Shown one piece after another: positions 6,704 to 14,880 of a stretch of 33,330 nucleotides of DNA (positions are counted from its first letter, which is position 1; each line of letters starts with the position of its first letter). Under the pieces are notes generated by a model that was not told the DNA's origin, did not search any database, and saw only the letters and a program-made list of their open reading frames with translations. The stretch lies in contig WHSZ01000067.1 of the NCBI GenBank assembly GCA_009379845.1, positions 1 through 33,330 on the forward strand. Reading direction: 5' to 3'. Source of the DNA: Pseudonocardiaceae bacterium (GTDB lineage Bacteria > Actinomycetota > Actinomycetes > Mycobacteriales > Pseudonocardiaceae). The translations under genes were made by a program, and so were the position numbers.

Positions 6704-7815
6704 CGGACACTCCTTCCAGATCGGTGCTCGGCGCCACCGACGACGGCCGCCAGCCGGAATCCGAGCCGCGACGCCGCGAACGCGGTAACGGCCGGCAACC
6801 CGCGCGCAACGGCAACGGCAGGGGCTTTCCTATCGACGTGCGGCTGCTCGGGTTGGCCGGCGTGCTGGTCGTGCTGTGCCTCATCGGCTACATCACCCGG
6901 CCGGAGACCTTTCTGACCGAGGAGAACTTCTCCACGATGCTCCGGCTCGCCGCGGCGATCGGCGTGGTCAGCGTGGGGATGACGTTCGTGATCATCGCCG
7001 GGGGCATCGACCTCTCCGTCGGTTCCATGGTCGCGCTGTCCAGCGTGTGGATGACCACGCTTGCCACCCAGTCCTTCGGGCCGGTGGTGATGGTGCTCTG
7101 CGCGCTGCTCGTCGGACTCGCGAGCGGCTTGATCAACGGGGTCGTCATCGCGTACGGCAAGGTCGTCCCGTTCATCACCACACTCGCCATGATGGCCTCG
7201 GCCCGCGGCCTCGCTGAGCGGCTCAGCGAGCGGCGGACGCAGGTGGTAACCGAGACCGGGTTCTCGGACTTCTTCCGAGGGAACGTACTCGGCATTCCGG
7301 TTCTGGTGTGGATGTTGGCCGCGGTGTTCGTGATCGGCTGGGTGGTGCTGAACCGCACCACGTTCGGCCGGCGCACCTTCGCGATCGGTGGGAACGCGGA
7401 AGCCGCGCGACTTTCCGGGATCAACGTCAAGCTGCACACCGCACTCGTGTACGGGATCGGGGGGCTGTGCTGCGGTATCGCGGCCGTGATGGTGGTCGCG
7501 CGTACCACGTCCGGCGCTTCCACCAATGGCTTGTTCTACGAGCTGGACGCGATCGCCGCGGTGGTCATCGGCGGCACCCTGCTCTCCGGCGGCCGAGGGA
7601 GCCTGATCGGCACGCTGATCGGGGTGCTGATCTTCACGGTGCTGAACAGCATCTTCACCCAGAACAACCTGGACACCGACATCCAGAACATCGCCAAGGG
7701 CGTGATCATCGTCGCGGCCGTGCTGCTGCAACACACAACGTCGGCAAGGCGCAAGGGAAAACCCCGAGCACCGGGCGAAGTCAATTCATCTCAGCTGAGC
7801 GGGAGTAAGTCATGA
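6700..7815 (+). CDS. Ribose-type sugar ABC transporter permease
   Basis: 371 residues from a GTG that overlaps the ATPase stop. The first 40 residues are a charged, Arg- and Gly-rich cytoplasmic tail, longer than in E. coli RbsC. About eight to ten hydrophobic segments follow. Family blocks seen include VSVGMTFVIIAGGIDLSVGS, the cytoplasmic coupling region around GGNAEAARLSGI, and the stretch VVIGGTLLSGGRGSLIGTLI near the C-terminus. These are characteristic of BPD_transp_2 permeases. It should form a homodimeric pore with the double ATPase encoded before it. The stop overlaps the binding-protein ATG as ATGA. Confidence 0.94.
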   Translation: MTDTPSRSVLGATDDGRQPESEPRRRERGNGRQPARNGNGRGFPIDVRLLGLAGVLVVLCLIGYITRPETFLTEENFSTMLRLAAAIGVVSVGMTFVIIAGGIDLSVGSMVALSSVWMTTLATQSFGPVVMVLCALLVGLASGLINGVVIAYGKVVPFITTLAMMASARGLAERLSERRTQVVTETGFSDFFRGNVLGIPVLVWMLAAVFVIGWVVLNRTTFGRRTFAIGGNAEAARLSGINVKLHTALVYGIGGLCCGIAAVMVVARTTSGASTNGLFYELDAIAAVVIGGTLLSGGRGSLIGTLIGVLIFTVLNSIFTQNNLDTDIQNIAKGVIIVAAVLLQHTTSARRKGKPRAPGEVNSSQLSGSKS

Positions 7816-8870
7816 CAACGAAGTCCAATCTCGCCCGCCGCGGGTTCCTGTCCGGTGCCGCGGTCCTCGGCGCTGGTGCGGTGCTGGCCGGCTGCACGTC
7901 CAACGATCCGGAAGACGCCTCGGGTGGCCAGCAGCAGGCGGCGGGTGCCGCGGACAATTCCCAACCGGGCCGCAACGTCACGCTGGGCTTCTCCGCACCG
8001 GCTGCCGATCACGGGTGGATGGCCGCGATGACGATCAACGCGCGGTCGCAGGCAAGGCAGTTCTCCGATGTGAAGCTGAACGCGACCGAGGGCACCAACG
8101 ACGTCAACCAGCAGATCGCGCAGGTCGAGTCGCTGATCAACGCCAAAGTGGACGCTCTGGTGATCCTGCCGTTCGACGGCAAGGCGTTGACGGCGGTCGG
8201 CAGGCAGGCCATGGATCAGGGAATACCGGTTATCAACGTGGACCGGATTTTCGATACCCCGCTCGCCTACCGGACGTGGATCGGCGGCGACAACTACCGG
8301 ATGGGTGTGAACGCGGCAAACTTCATGGCCGAGGAACTCAAGCGCCGCAACGTGTCCAACCCGGTGATCGGCGAGGTGGCCGGGATCGACGCGCTACCGC
8401 TGACCCAGGAACGCAGTCAAGGCTTCCGGGATTCGTTACGCAGGCACGGGTTCCGCGTCGGACCGAGGGTGGCGGCGGACTTCACTCCGGAATCCGGCGA
8501 GCGGCAAACCGCGAACCTGCTCCAGTCGGCGTCCAAATTGGACGCATTGTGGAACCACGACGACGACCAGGGTGTCGGCGTGATCGCGGCGATCGAGAAC
8601 TCCGGTCGCGACGAGTTCTTCATGGTGGGTGGTGCCGGATCCAAGAACATGATGACCTTGATCAAGAACGACTCCGGCCCGCTGAAGGCGACCGTGCTGT
8701 ACAGCCCATCGATGGCGTCATCCGCGATCGCGCTCGGCAGGCTGCTCGCCCAGAACAAGGGCATCGCCGACCTCGCAGAGCACGAGATTCCTGCGGAGAT
8801 CACCACTTATTCGGCAGTGGTGACCAAGCGGAACGTCGACCAGTACATGGATGTCGGGTTCGACTCGTGA
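7812..8870 (+). CDS. Sugar ABC transporter substrate-binding lipoprotein (Tat-type)
   Basis: 352 residues. The N-terminus combines a twin-arginine motif (ARRGFLSG, Arg9-Arg10) with a lipobox LAGC, the lipidated Cys being residue 28. The protein is therefore probably folded inside, exported by Tat, and anchored to the membrane by lipid. A Ser/Gln/Ala-rich linker leads to a periplasmic-binding-protein type 1 domain of the RbsB class, with the typical GFSAPAADHGW start and the block ALVILPFDGKALTAVGRQAM. The final residues, including NVDQYMDVGF, complete the fold. It delivers the ligand to the permease. Neighbouring dehydrogenase and isomerase genes suggest a cyclitol, keto-sugar or similar compound; the actual ligand is unknown. 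Confidence 0.93.
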   Translation: MTTKSNLARRGFLSGAAVLGAGAVLAGCTSNDPEDASGGQQQAAGAADNSQPGRNVTLGFSAPAADHGWMAAMTINARSQARQFSDVKLNATEGTNDVNQQIAQVESLINAKVDALVILPFDGKALTAVGRQAMDQGIPVINVDRIFDTPLAYRTWIGGDNYRMGVNAANFMAEELKRRNVSNPVIGEVAGIDALPLTQERSQGFRDSLRRHGFRVGPRVAADFTPESGERQTANLLQSASKLDALWNHDDDQGVGVIAAIENSGRDEFFMVGGAGSKNMMTLIKNDSGPLKATVLYSPSMASSAIALGRLLAQNKGIADLAEHEIPAEITTYSAVVTKRNVDQYMDVGFDS

Positions 8871-8916
8871 CGACGACTCCGATCGTGGCGACAACCCCGA
8901 CGCGAGGAGACAGCGG

Positions 8917-10077
8917 ATGAGCAGAACGGCTGGGGACACGATCGGTGTCGGCATGGTCGGCCACGCCTTCATGGGCGCGGTGCATTCCCACGCGTGGCGC
9001 AATGTGCACCGGTTCTTCGATGTTCCGGTGCGGCCACGGATGGTCGCGCTCGGCGGGCGGGACGAGGTGCGCACCAAGGAAGCGGCCGAAAAATTCGGCT
9101 GGGAATTCGCGGAAACCGACTGGCGCGAGCTCATCATGCGCCCGGACGTGCAGCTAGTGGACATCTGCACCCCGGGCGACACGCACGCCGAGATCGCGAT
9201 CGCGGCGCTGGAAGCCGGCAAGCACGTGCTGTGCGAGAAACCGTTGGCGAACACGCTGGCTGAGGCCGAGCGGATGACCGCCGCGGCGGGCCGAGCCACG
9301 CGGCGTGGCGTGCGGTCCATGGTGGCCTTCAATTACCGGCGAGTCCCGGCGCTCTCGTTGGCCCGCGAACTGGTTGCCGACGGCAGGCTCGGTGCGCTAC
9401 GGAACATCCGGGCGGCATACCTGCAGGACTGGCTTTCCGATCCGGCCGCTCCGATGAGTTGGCGCCTGCGCAAGGAACGCGCCGGTTCGGGTGCGCTCGG
9501 CGATATCGGCGCGCACATCGTGGACGCCACCCAGTTCGTCACCGGCGAGCCGATTACCGGCGTGTCCGGGCTGACCAACACCTTCGTCCGGCACCGGCCC
9601 GTCGAGGGCAACGGCGAGGAGGAGGTCACCGTCGACGACTGCGCCGTCTTCATGGCCCGGACGGCATCCGGCGCGGTCGCGAGTTTCGAAGCCACCCGGT
9701 ACGCACTCGGCCGCAAGAACGCGATGCGGCTGGAAATCAACGGATCGCGGGGCAGCATCAGCTTCGACTTCGAGTCGATGAACGAGCTGTGGTTCTGGGA
9801 CGGCGACGACCCGGCGCCCACCGGCGGCTTTCGACGCATCCTCGCCACCGAGCAGCAGCACCCTTACGTCGGTGCCTGGTGGCCGCCCGGCCACCTCCTC
9901 GGCTACGAGCACACCTTCACCCATGAGCTCGCCGATCTACTCACCGCGGTTGGCAACGGAACCGAGCTCACCCCCGGCTTCGCGGACGGGCTGGGGGTCC
10001 AGCGTGTGCTCGACGCGGTTGAGCGCAGTGCCCGGCACGAGTCCCGCTGGACACCGATTGCCGAGGACAAACGTTGA
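8917..10077 (+). CDS. Gfo/Idh/MocA-family NAD(P)-dependent dehydrogenase
   Basis: 386 residues from the ATG at 8917, preceded by GAGGAGA (8904-8910); the longer frame from 8851 overlaps the previous gene and has no such site. An N-terminal Rossmann fold begins GVGMVGHAFMGAVHSHAW, and the family Glu-Lys-Pro motif is at residues 107-109 (CEKPLANT), where the Lys takes part in catalysis. The C-terminal half is the alpha/beta dimerisation and substrate domain with the block GALGDIGAHIVDATQFVTGE, whose Asp and His are normally near the substrate. Such enzymes oxidise or reduce a sugar or cyclitol hydroxyl. Position after the transporter suggests it acts first on the imported compound. Confidence 0.93.
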   Translation: MSRTAGDTIGVGMVGHAFMGAVHSHAWRNVHRFFDVPVRPRMVALGGRDEVRTKEAAEKFGWEFAETDWRELIMRPDVQLVDICTPGDTHAEIAIAALEAGKHVLCEKPLANTLAEAERMTAAAGRATRRGVRSMVAFNYRRVPALSLARELVADGRLGALRNIRAAYLQDWLSDPAAPMSWRLRKERAGSGALGDIGAHIVDATQFVTGEPITGVSGLTNTFVRHRPVEGNGEEEVTVDDCAVFMARTASGAVASFEATRYALGRKNAMRLEINGSRGSISFDFESMNELWFWDGDDPAPTGGFRRILATEQQHPYVGAWWPPGHLLGYEHTFTHELADLLTAVGNGTELTPGFADGLGVQRVLDAVERSARHESRWTPIAEDKR

Positions 10078-10141
10078 GAGAATACGGCAGCACCGCGGTT
10101 CGCCGGCCGATCGATAAACGAATTCCGGAAGGAGCTCGACG

Positions 10142-11146
10142 ATGAGCCGACCGATTACGCTGTTCACCGGGCAGTGGGCGGATATGCCGTTCGAGAAGTT
10201 GTGCCGGCTGGCCGCCGAATGGGGCTACGACGGTTTGGAGATCGCCTGTTCCGGCGATCATTTCGAGGTGGACCGCGCGCTCGCCGAGGACGACTACGTG
10301 GCGAACCGGCTGAAGTTGCTGGAATCGCACGGCCTCAAGGTGTGGACCATCTCGAATCACCTGGTTGGCCAGGCGGTCTGTGACGACCCGATCGACCACC
10401 GGCACCGCAACATCCTGCCGGATCGGATCTGGGGCGACGGCGAAGCGGAGGGGGTGCGGCAGCGGGCCGCGGCGGAGCTCGCGGACACCGCCCGCGCCGC
10501 GGCGAAGCTCGGTGTGGACACCGTGGTCGGCTTCACCGGGTCGAAGATCTGAAAGTACGTGGCGATGTTCCCGCCGGTATCCCAGGATGTGATCGACGAC
10601 GGGTACGCCGACTTCGCCGCGCGCTGGAACCCGATCCTGGATGTTTTCGACGAGGTCGGCGTCCGGTTCGCGCACGAGGTGCACCCTTCCGAGATCGCCT
10701 ACGACTACTGGACGACGACGCGCACCCTGCGGGCGGTGCGGAACCGTCCGGCATTCGGGTTGAACTGGGATCCGTCACATTTCGTGTGGCAGGACCTCGA
10801 CCCGGTGGGTTTCATCCTGGATTTCGCGGACCGTATCTATCACGTCGACTGCAAGGACACCAAGAAGCGGTTCGACGGCCGCAACGGCCGGCTCGGATCC
10901 CACCTGCCGTGGGCGGATCCGCGACGCGGCTGGGATTTCGTCTCGACCGGACACGGCGACGTCGACTGGGAGGAAGCGTTCCGGGCGCTCAACGCGATCG
11001 GCTACACCGGCCCGATTTCCGTCGAATGGGAGGACGCCGGAATGGACCGGCTGCGTGGCGCCGCGGAAGCCGTTGACCTGATCAGGAACCTGCTGTTCGA
11101 CAAACCCGAGTCGGCATTCGATGCCGCGTTCAGCACCGACAAGTAG
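10142..11146 (+). pseudogene. Sugar phosphate isomerase/epimerase with an in-frame TGA
   Basis: Reading straight through gives a 334-residue TIM-barrel protein of the AP endonuclease 2/xylose isomerase-like family, with GGAAGGAG (10127-10134) before the ATG. Codon 137 (10550-10552) is TGA, between GFTGSKI and KYVAMFPPV. A Trp (TGG) is expected there from the family pattern, so a single G to A change explains it. Frame, codon bias and family similarity continue unbroken on both sides. The probable metal ligands (Glu in FAHEVHPSE, Asp in NWDPSH, HVDCKD, Glu in SVEWEDAG) all lie after the stop. A GTG at 10559 could restart translation but would give only half a barrel. The enzyme would follow the dehydrogenase in the pathway. 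Confidence 0.85.
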
Positions 11147-11260
11147 GACCATCGCGAAGGACGGAACCCGGCGATGAACGAGCGTCGCCTGCCGCGCGGT
11201 TGGCCGGGATTGTCGGGGGTGGGCGCTAGCTTCGCACTATCCGAATACTTTGGGGGTGCG

Positions 11261-11743
11261 ATGGAAACGCCGGAACAGCTAACCCACTTCCGCGACCAGT
11301 ACAACGCGTGGGAGCGAGATGTCATACGCACGTACGGATGGGCCATCCAGTACGTGCTCGGCGACGAGGATGGGCCGCCGTTCGCTTATACCGTAGGACT
11401 GAGCGGTTTCGATCATCCCGAACTGATCGCGTTCGGTCTCGGCCAGCAGAACTCGGCGGCCTTGCTCAACGATCTCGGAGAGCGGGTCCGTGCTGGCGAA
11501 ACCTTGCGGCACGGCCAGTTGGTGAGCTTCGCCGGCTGGGCACACCATGCGGTACTGGTCACGGTGCCGGATTCATCGGAGCATCTGCTCGGCGCCAACG
11601 CGGCATACCGCTCCACAGGTGGGCCTGCGATCCCGGCACTGCAAGCGGTCTACAACGATGTCGGTGGCCGCTTCCCGTGGCACGACGGCTACACCATCCC
11701 GAGCGAGATCCAACCGGTGCTCGGTTCCGTCCCGAGTGGATAG
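11261..11743 (+). CDS. DUF4262 domain protein
   Basis: 160 residues if started at the ATG at 11261. The longer frame from 11174 adds a stretch without coding character and is rejected, although the ribosome binding site (GGGGGTGC) is weak. The sequence shows the DUF4262 pattern: an N-terminal helix, YGWAIQYVLGDEDGPPFAYT, then VGLSGFDHPELIAFGL, and a C-terminal FPWHDGY block. Members are common in actinobacteria near unrelated genes and have no established activity. The start follows the isomerase stop by 114 bases, so it may be transcribed separately. It converges on the GHL10 hydrolase gene. Confidence 0.8.
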   Translation: METPEQLTHFRDQYNAWERDVIRTYGWAIQYVLGDEDGPPFAYTVGLSGFDHPELIAFGLGQQNSAALLNDLGERVRAGETLRHGQLVSFAGWAHHAVLVTVPDSSEHLLGANAAYRSTGGPAIPALQAVYNDVGGRFPWHDGYTIPSEIQPVLGSVPSG

Positions 11744-11764
11744 CGGGCCGGGCCGAGCGCCGGC

Positions 11765-13066
11765 TCACCGGGACGGCGGTGGCACCTGCTCGGTGTAGTG
11801 GTTCTCGACGACCCTGGCCATCGCGTCCGCCGCGTTGGTCTTCAGTGACGTCGCGCTGAAGTAGACGTCGCCGCGGACCTGCGGGTAGTCCTTATTGAAC
11901 GTGAGGTGGTCGGTCAGTGTGGCGTTGTCGTAGCCTTCTTCGCCGATCCGGTACGCGGGCTGGCCGATGTACAGCTTCACGCCGGTGCCGTCCACCACGT
12001 TCGACCACCAGGGCACCAGCTTGGCGTAGTCGGCCGCGCTGTGCCCGATGGGCCAGTACACCTGCGGGTTGATGTAGTCCAGGTAGCCTTCCTTCACCCA
12101 TTTGCGGGTGTCCGCGAACAGCTGGTCGTACGATTCCAGCCCGCTGGTGTCCGAGCCGTTCGGATCGGTGGAGCTGTTCCGCCAGATGCCGAACGGGCTG
12201 ATCCCGAACTGGACGTCGGGCTTCGCGGCGTGGATCTTCTCGCCCATCTCCTTGACGAGCAGATCGACGTTGTTGCGCCGCCAGTCCTCGATGTTGTCGA
12301 AGTCGCCGCCGTGCTCCTCGAACGTCTGCTGATCCGGGATGCTCTCGCCGTCCGAGGGGTAGGGGTAGAAGTAGTCGTCGAAGTGCACGCCGTCCAGGTC
12401 GTAGTTCCGCACCGCGTCCATCATCGCCGTCTGGACGAATTCCCGGACCTCGGGGATGCCAGGGTTGTAGTACAGCTTCCCGTCGTACTTGAACGTCCAG
12501 TCCGGGTGCACCCGCGCGGGGTGTTCCGGGGCGAGCTTGCTGGTGTCGGTGTGCATCGCGACGCGGTACGGGTTGAACCAGCCGTGGAACTCAAGGCCGC
12601 GTTTGTGCGCCTCGTCGACGGCGAACTTCAGCGGATCGTAACCGGGGTCCTTCCCCTGGGTGCCGGTCAGCCAGTGCGACCAGGGCTCGTGCGGGGACGG
12701 CCAGAACGCGTCCGCGGTCGGCCGGATCTGCACGAACACCGAATTCAGGTTGTTCGACTTCGCCTGGTCGTACAACTTGGTTAGTTCCGCGCGTTGCTCA
12801 TCGGGGCTGCGGTCCGTGCTGCTCGGCCAGTCGATGTTCTCCACGCTGGAGATCCACACCGCGCGCATCTGTGGGTCCTGCTGGCTACCGGCGGCCGGGT
12901 TGACCTGCGCCGCGGCCGGCGCCGCTGCGGCCAGCGTGCCGAGCAGTACCACCGCGGCCAGCAAACCGATGACGGGCCGCGGGAGCCGCCTCGCTGTCGT
13001 CTTCGGGGCAGGCGTCTTCGGGGTAAGCACGGACGGGAATTTTCCGAATCCGCCGACTTTTCGCAA
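11765..13066 (-). CDS. Secreted GHL10-type (DUF187/YngK-like) glycoside hydrolase
   Basis: 433 residues. The basic N-terminus is followed by a hydrophobic segment (VIGLLAAVVLLGTLAAAAPA) and an Ala-x-Ala type cleavage site, so the product is exported. The mature part begins MRAVWISSVENIDWPS and contains FVQIRPTADAFWPS, GLEFHGWFNPYR, the acidic block YDLDGVHFDDYFYPYP, and DYINPQVYW near the C-terminus. These are hallmarks of the GHL10 TIM-barrel family, with the paired Asp residues probably catalytic. Substrate unknown; a polysaccharide or peptidoglycan-related glycan is plausible. The frame starts at a TTG, and a GTG at 13030 is an alternative with equally weak signals. Expression appears separate from the exporter operon upstream. 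Confidence 0.87.
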   Translation of the reverse strand: MRKVGGFGKFPSVLTPKTPAPKTTARRLPRPVIGLLAAVVLLGTLAAAAPAAAQVNPAAGSQQDPQMRAVWISSVENIDWPSSTDRSPDEQRAELTKLYDQAKSNNLNSVFVQIRPTADAFWPSPHEPWSHWLTGTQGKDPGYDPLKFAVDEAHKRGLEFHGWFNPYRVAMHTDTSKLAPEHPARVHPDWTFKYDGKLYYNPGIPEVREFVQTAMMDAVRNYDLDGVHFDDYFYPYPSDGESIPDQQTFEEHGGDFDNIEDWRRNNVDLLVKEMGEKIHAAKPDVQFGISPFGIWRNSSTDPNGSDTSGLESYDQLFADTRKWVKEGYLDYINPQVYWPIGHSAADYAKLVPWWSNVVDGTGVKLYIGQPAYRIGEEGYDNATLTDHLTFNKDYPQVRGDVYFSATSLKTNAADAMARVVENHYTEQVPPPSR

Positions 13067-13126
13067 GCCCCTTTCGTGGAATTTTTCGGGGCTTCACCCG
13101 GCGACCGGTTTGGTGCCACGGCCGGT

Positions 13127-13756
13127 TCAGTCCAGATTGTCGAAGCTCGGCTCCGCGGTGCGGGTGCGTTTGAGCTCGAAAAATCCCGGGACGCCGGCGA
13201 CCAGCAGGGTCCCGTCCCACAGCTGCGCGGCCAGCTCGCCACGCGGCGCCGGCGAGACCACCGGACCGAAGAACGCGATTCGTTGCCCGTCGGCTCCCGG
13301 CACGGCGATCACCGGGGTGCCGACATCCATGCCAACCAGGCCGATGCCCTCCGCATGTGACGCCCGCACCACGTCGTCGTACTGCGTCGACTCCGCGACC
13401 TCGGCCAGTTCCGCGGGCAGCCCCGCCTCGGCGAGCGCGGCCGGGATACCGAGCCAGTCACCCCGGTTGTGGAACCGAACGCCCAGCGCGGTGTACAGCC
13501 TGCCGAGCGCGTCGTGCCCGTACCGCTGCTGCACCGCCGCACAGATCCGCACCGGCATCCACAGGTAGTGCTCGAGCTCGTCGCCGTACTCGCCATCCGG
13601 ATCTTCCGGATTGACCTCGCGCCCTTCGTTGAGTATCGCCAGGCTCATCACGTTCCAGCGCACCTCGACCGGCCGGAGCCGCTGCACCTCCACCATCCAG
13701 CGGGACGTGATCCAGGTGTACGGGCAGGCCGGATCGAACCAGAAGTCCACGATCAT
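13127..13756 (-). CDS. DsbA-fold oxidoreductase, Rv2466c-like (mycothiol-dependent nitroreductase family)
   Basis: 209 residues. Similarity to Mycobacterium tuberculosis Rv2466c is visible by eye along the whole length: WFDPACPYTWITSRW near the start, VMSLAILNEGRE, LYTALGVRFHNRG, DVGTPVIAV, AFFGPVVSPAPRGE and a terminal FFELKRTRT. Rv2466c is a thioredoxin-fold enzyme that uses mycothiol and reduces nitro prodrugs. The active site here is Cys11-Pro-Tyr-Thr, whereas Rv2466c has Cys-Pro-Trp-Cys, so the resolving cysteine is missing and any chemistry must be monothiol. It is the fourth gene after the ABC exporter, 19 bases after the XRE gene, and is probably co-transcribed. Confidence 0.88.
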   Translation of the reverse strand: MIVDFWFDPACPYTWITSRWMVEVQRLRPVEVRWNVMSLAILNEGREVNPEDPDGEYGDELEHYLWMPVRICAAVQQRYGHDALGRLYTALGVRFHNRGDWLGIPAALAEAGLPAELAEVAESTQYDDVVRASHAEGIGLVGMDVGTPVIAVPGADGQRIAFFGPVVSPAPRGELAAQLWDGTLLVAGVPGFFELKRTRTAEPSFDNLD

Positions 13757-13775
13757 CGTCTGTCCTCACCTGGCG

Positions 13776-14015
13776 CTACGCGGAGCGCTCATCGCTGCCG
13801 AGCCGGGGGAACGGGGTAGTTGAGAAGATGACCTCAACCGCCACCTCGAAATACTCCGCGATGCGCAGCGCCAAGTACAGGCTGGGGCTGTACTCGCCCC
13901 GTTCCAGGTACCCCACGGTCTGGTAGTGGATGCCGAGCGCATCGGCGAGTTGCCGGCGCGAGATTCCCCGTTCCACGCGCAGCATGGCGATGCGGTTGTG
14001 GATCGTCTCGCTCAT
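13776..14015 (-). CDS. Small XRE-family helix-turn-helix regulator
   Basis: 79 residues, essentially one HTH_3 domain. The helix-turn-helix is at about residues 17-37 (ISRRQLADALGIHYQTVGYL) followed by ERGEYSPSLYLALRIAEYF, the pattern of YozG-like regulators. It lies 16 bases after the ABC permease stop and 19 bases before the Rv2466c-like gene. The usual arrangement is that such a protein controls the transporter operon it belongs to, so the inverted repeat upstream of the ATPase gene is a candidate site. That link is inferred. Confidence 0.85.
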   Translation of the reverse strand: MSETIHNRIAMLRVERGISRRQLADALGIHYQTVGYLERGEYSPSLYLALRIAEYFEVAVEVIFSTTPFPRLGSDERSA

Positions 14016-14031
14016 CGCACTCGCTCTCGTA

Positions 14032-14880
14032 TCATGTGATCCGCTGCATGGCCTTCTCCCGCCGAGCGGCCACGCTCGAGCCGGATTCCCGTCGCGCCAT
14101 CCGGCGCAGCACGATAGGCGCGACGAAGTACCCGATCACGGCCCACACGCCGAGCACCCCGATCATCTCCAGATGCCGCCAGGACTCACCGATCTCCACG
14201 GCCACCATGTTCTCCGGCAACAACGCCGAGCGCATTCCCAGCGCCAGCCAGTAGATCGGGAACACCTGTGCGACCGCCTGCAACCAGTCCGGCATGGCCG
14301 TGATCGGGTAGAAGATGCCGGAGATCGCGACCAGCCCCATGATCGGCAGCATCGCCAATCCGAGATTGCGAGGGCTGGACAGCATCGACCCGATGATCGC
14401 GCCGATCGGCAAGGTGGCGATCAAGCCCAGCACCGAAACCCCCACCAGGATCACCAGGGAGCCTGCGGTCACCGCCAGGCCGTGGAACAGGAGCAGGCCC
14501 GGAATGAGAATGATGACAAGGCCGAACACGGTTTGCCCGGACACCGTGACGACCTTGCTGACCAGATAGCCGAGCATCCCGTTCGGAATCGCCTTGGCGC
14601 GCAACAGGGTCCCGTCCTCGCGCTCGACCGTGAGCATCGTGGCTACCCCGAGCAGCCCGTTGAACGCGACGGTCATGCCGAGCATGCTCGGGATCGCCAT
14701 GGAGCCGATGGAAAAGTTCGTGCCCGGCACGGTGGAACCGCGCAGGAAGAACATCACGACCACGGCGACGATCGGGAAGAACAACTGGTTCCACAGGTCC
14801 TGCGCGTTGGTGAGGCTCTGCCGGAATTCCACCCCACCGCGCGCCCCGCCCGCTCGGACCGCGAGCCACTGCGGGTTCAT
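14032..14880 (-). CDS. ABC-2 type transporter permease
   Basis: 282 residues. About six membrane helices are visible, for example QLFFPIVAVVVMFFLRG, MLGMTVAFNGLLGVATML, VFGLVIILIPGLLLFHGL, LVILVGVSVLGLIATLPIGA, AMLPIMGLVAISGIFYPITA and the last near LGVWAVIGYFVAPIVL. The cytoplasmic EREDGTLLRAKAIP block between helices is the standard ABC-2 coupling motif. It forms an exporter with the ATPase encoded upstream (ATGA overlap at 14877-14880). Substrate is probably a drug-like or lipid compound. It belongs to the same transcription unit as the small XRE regulator. Confidence 0.92.
   Translation of the reverse strand: MNPQWLAVRAGGARGGVEFRQSLTNAQDLWNQLFFPIVAVVVMFFLRGSTVPGTNFSIGSMAIPSMLGMTVAFNGLLGVATMLTVEREDGTLLRAKAIPNGMLGYLVSKVVTVSGQTVFGLVIILIPGLLLFHGLAVTAGSLVILVGVSVLGLIATLPIGAIIGSMLSSPRNLGLAMLPIMGLVAISGIFYPITAMPDWLQAVAQVFPIYWLALGMRSALLPENMVAVEIGESWRHLEMIGVLGVWAVIGYFVAPIVLRRMARRESGSSVAARREKAMQRIT

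Noticed and set aside
10550..10552. TGA as a selenocysteine codon
   Set aside because: The family has no Cys or Sec at this site, the expected residue is Trp, and no SECIS-like hairpin is apparent directly downstream.
11747..11764. GCCGG/CCGGC stem between the DUF4262 and GHL10 genes
   Set aside because: Only five base pairs with an 8-base loop in GC-rich DNA; too weak to call a terminator.
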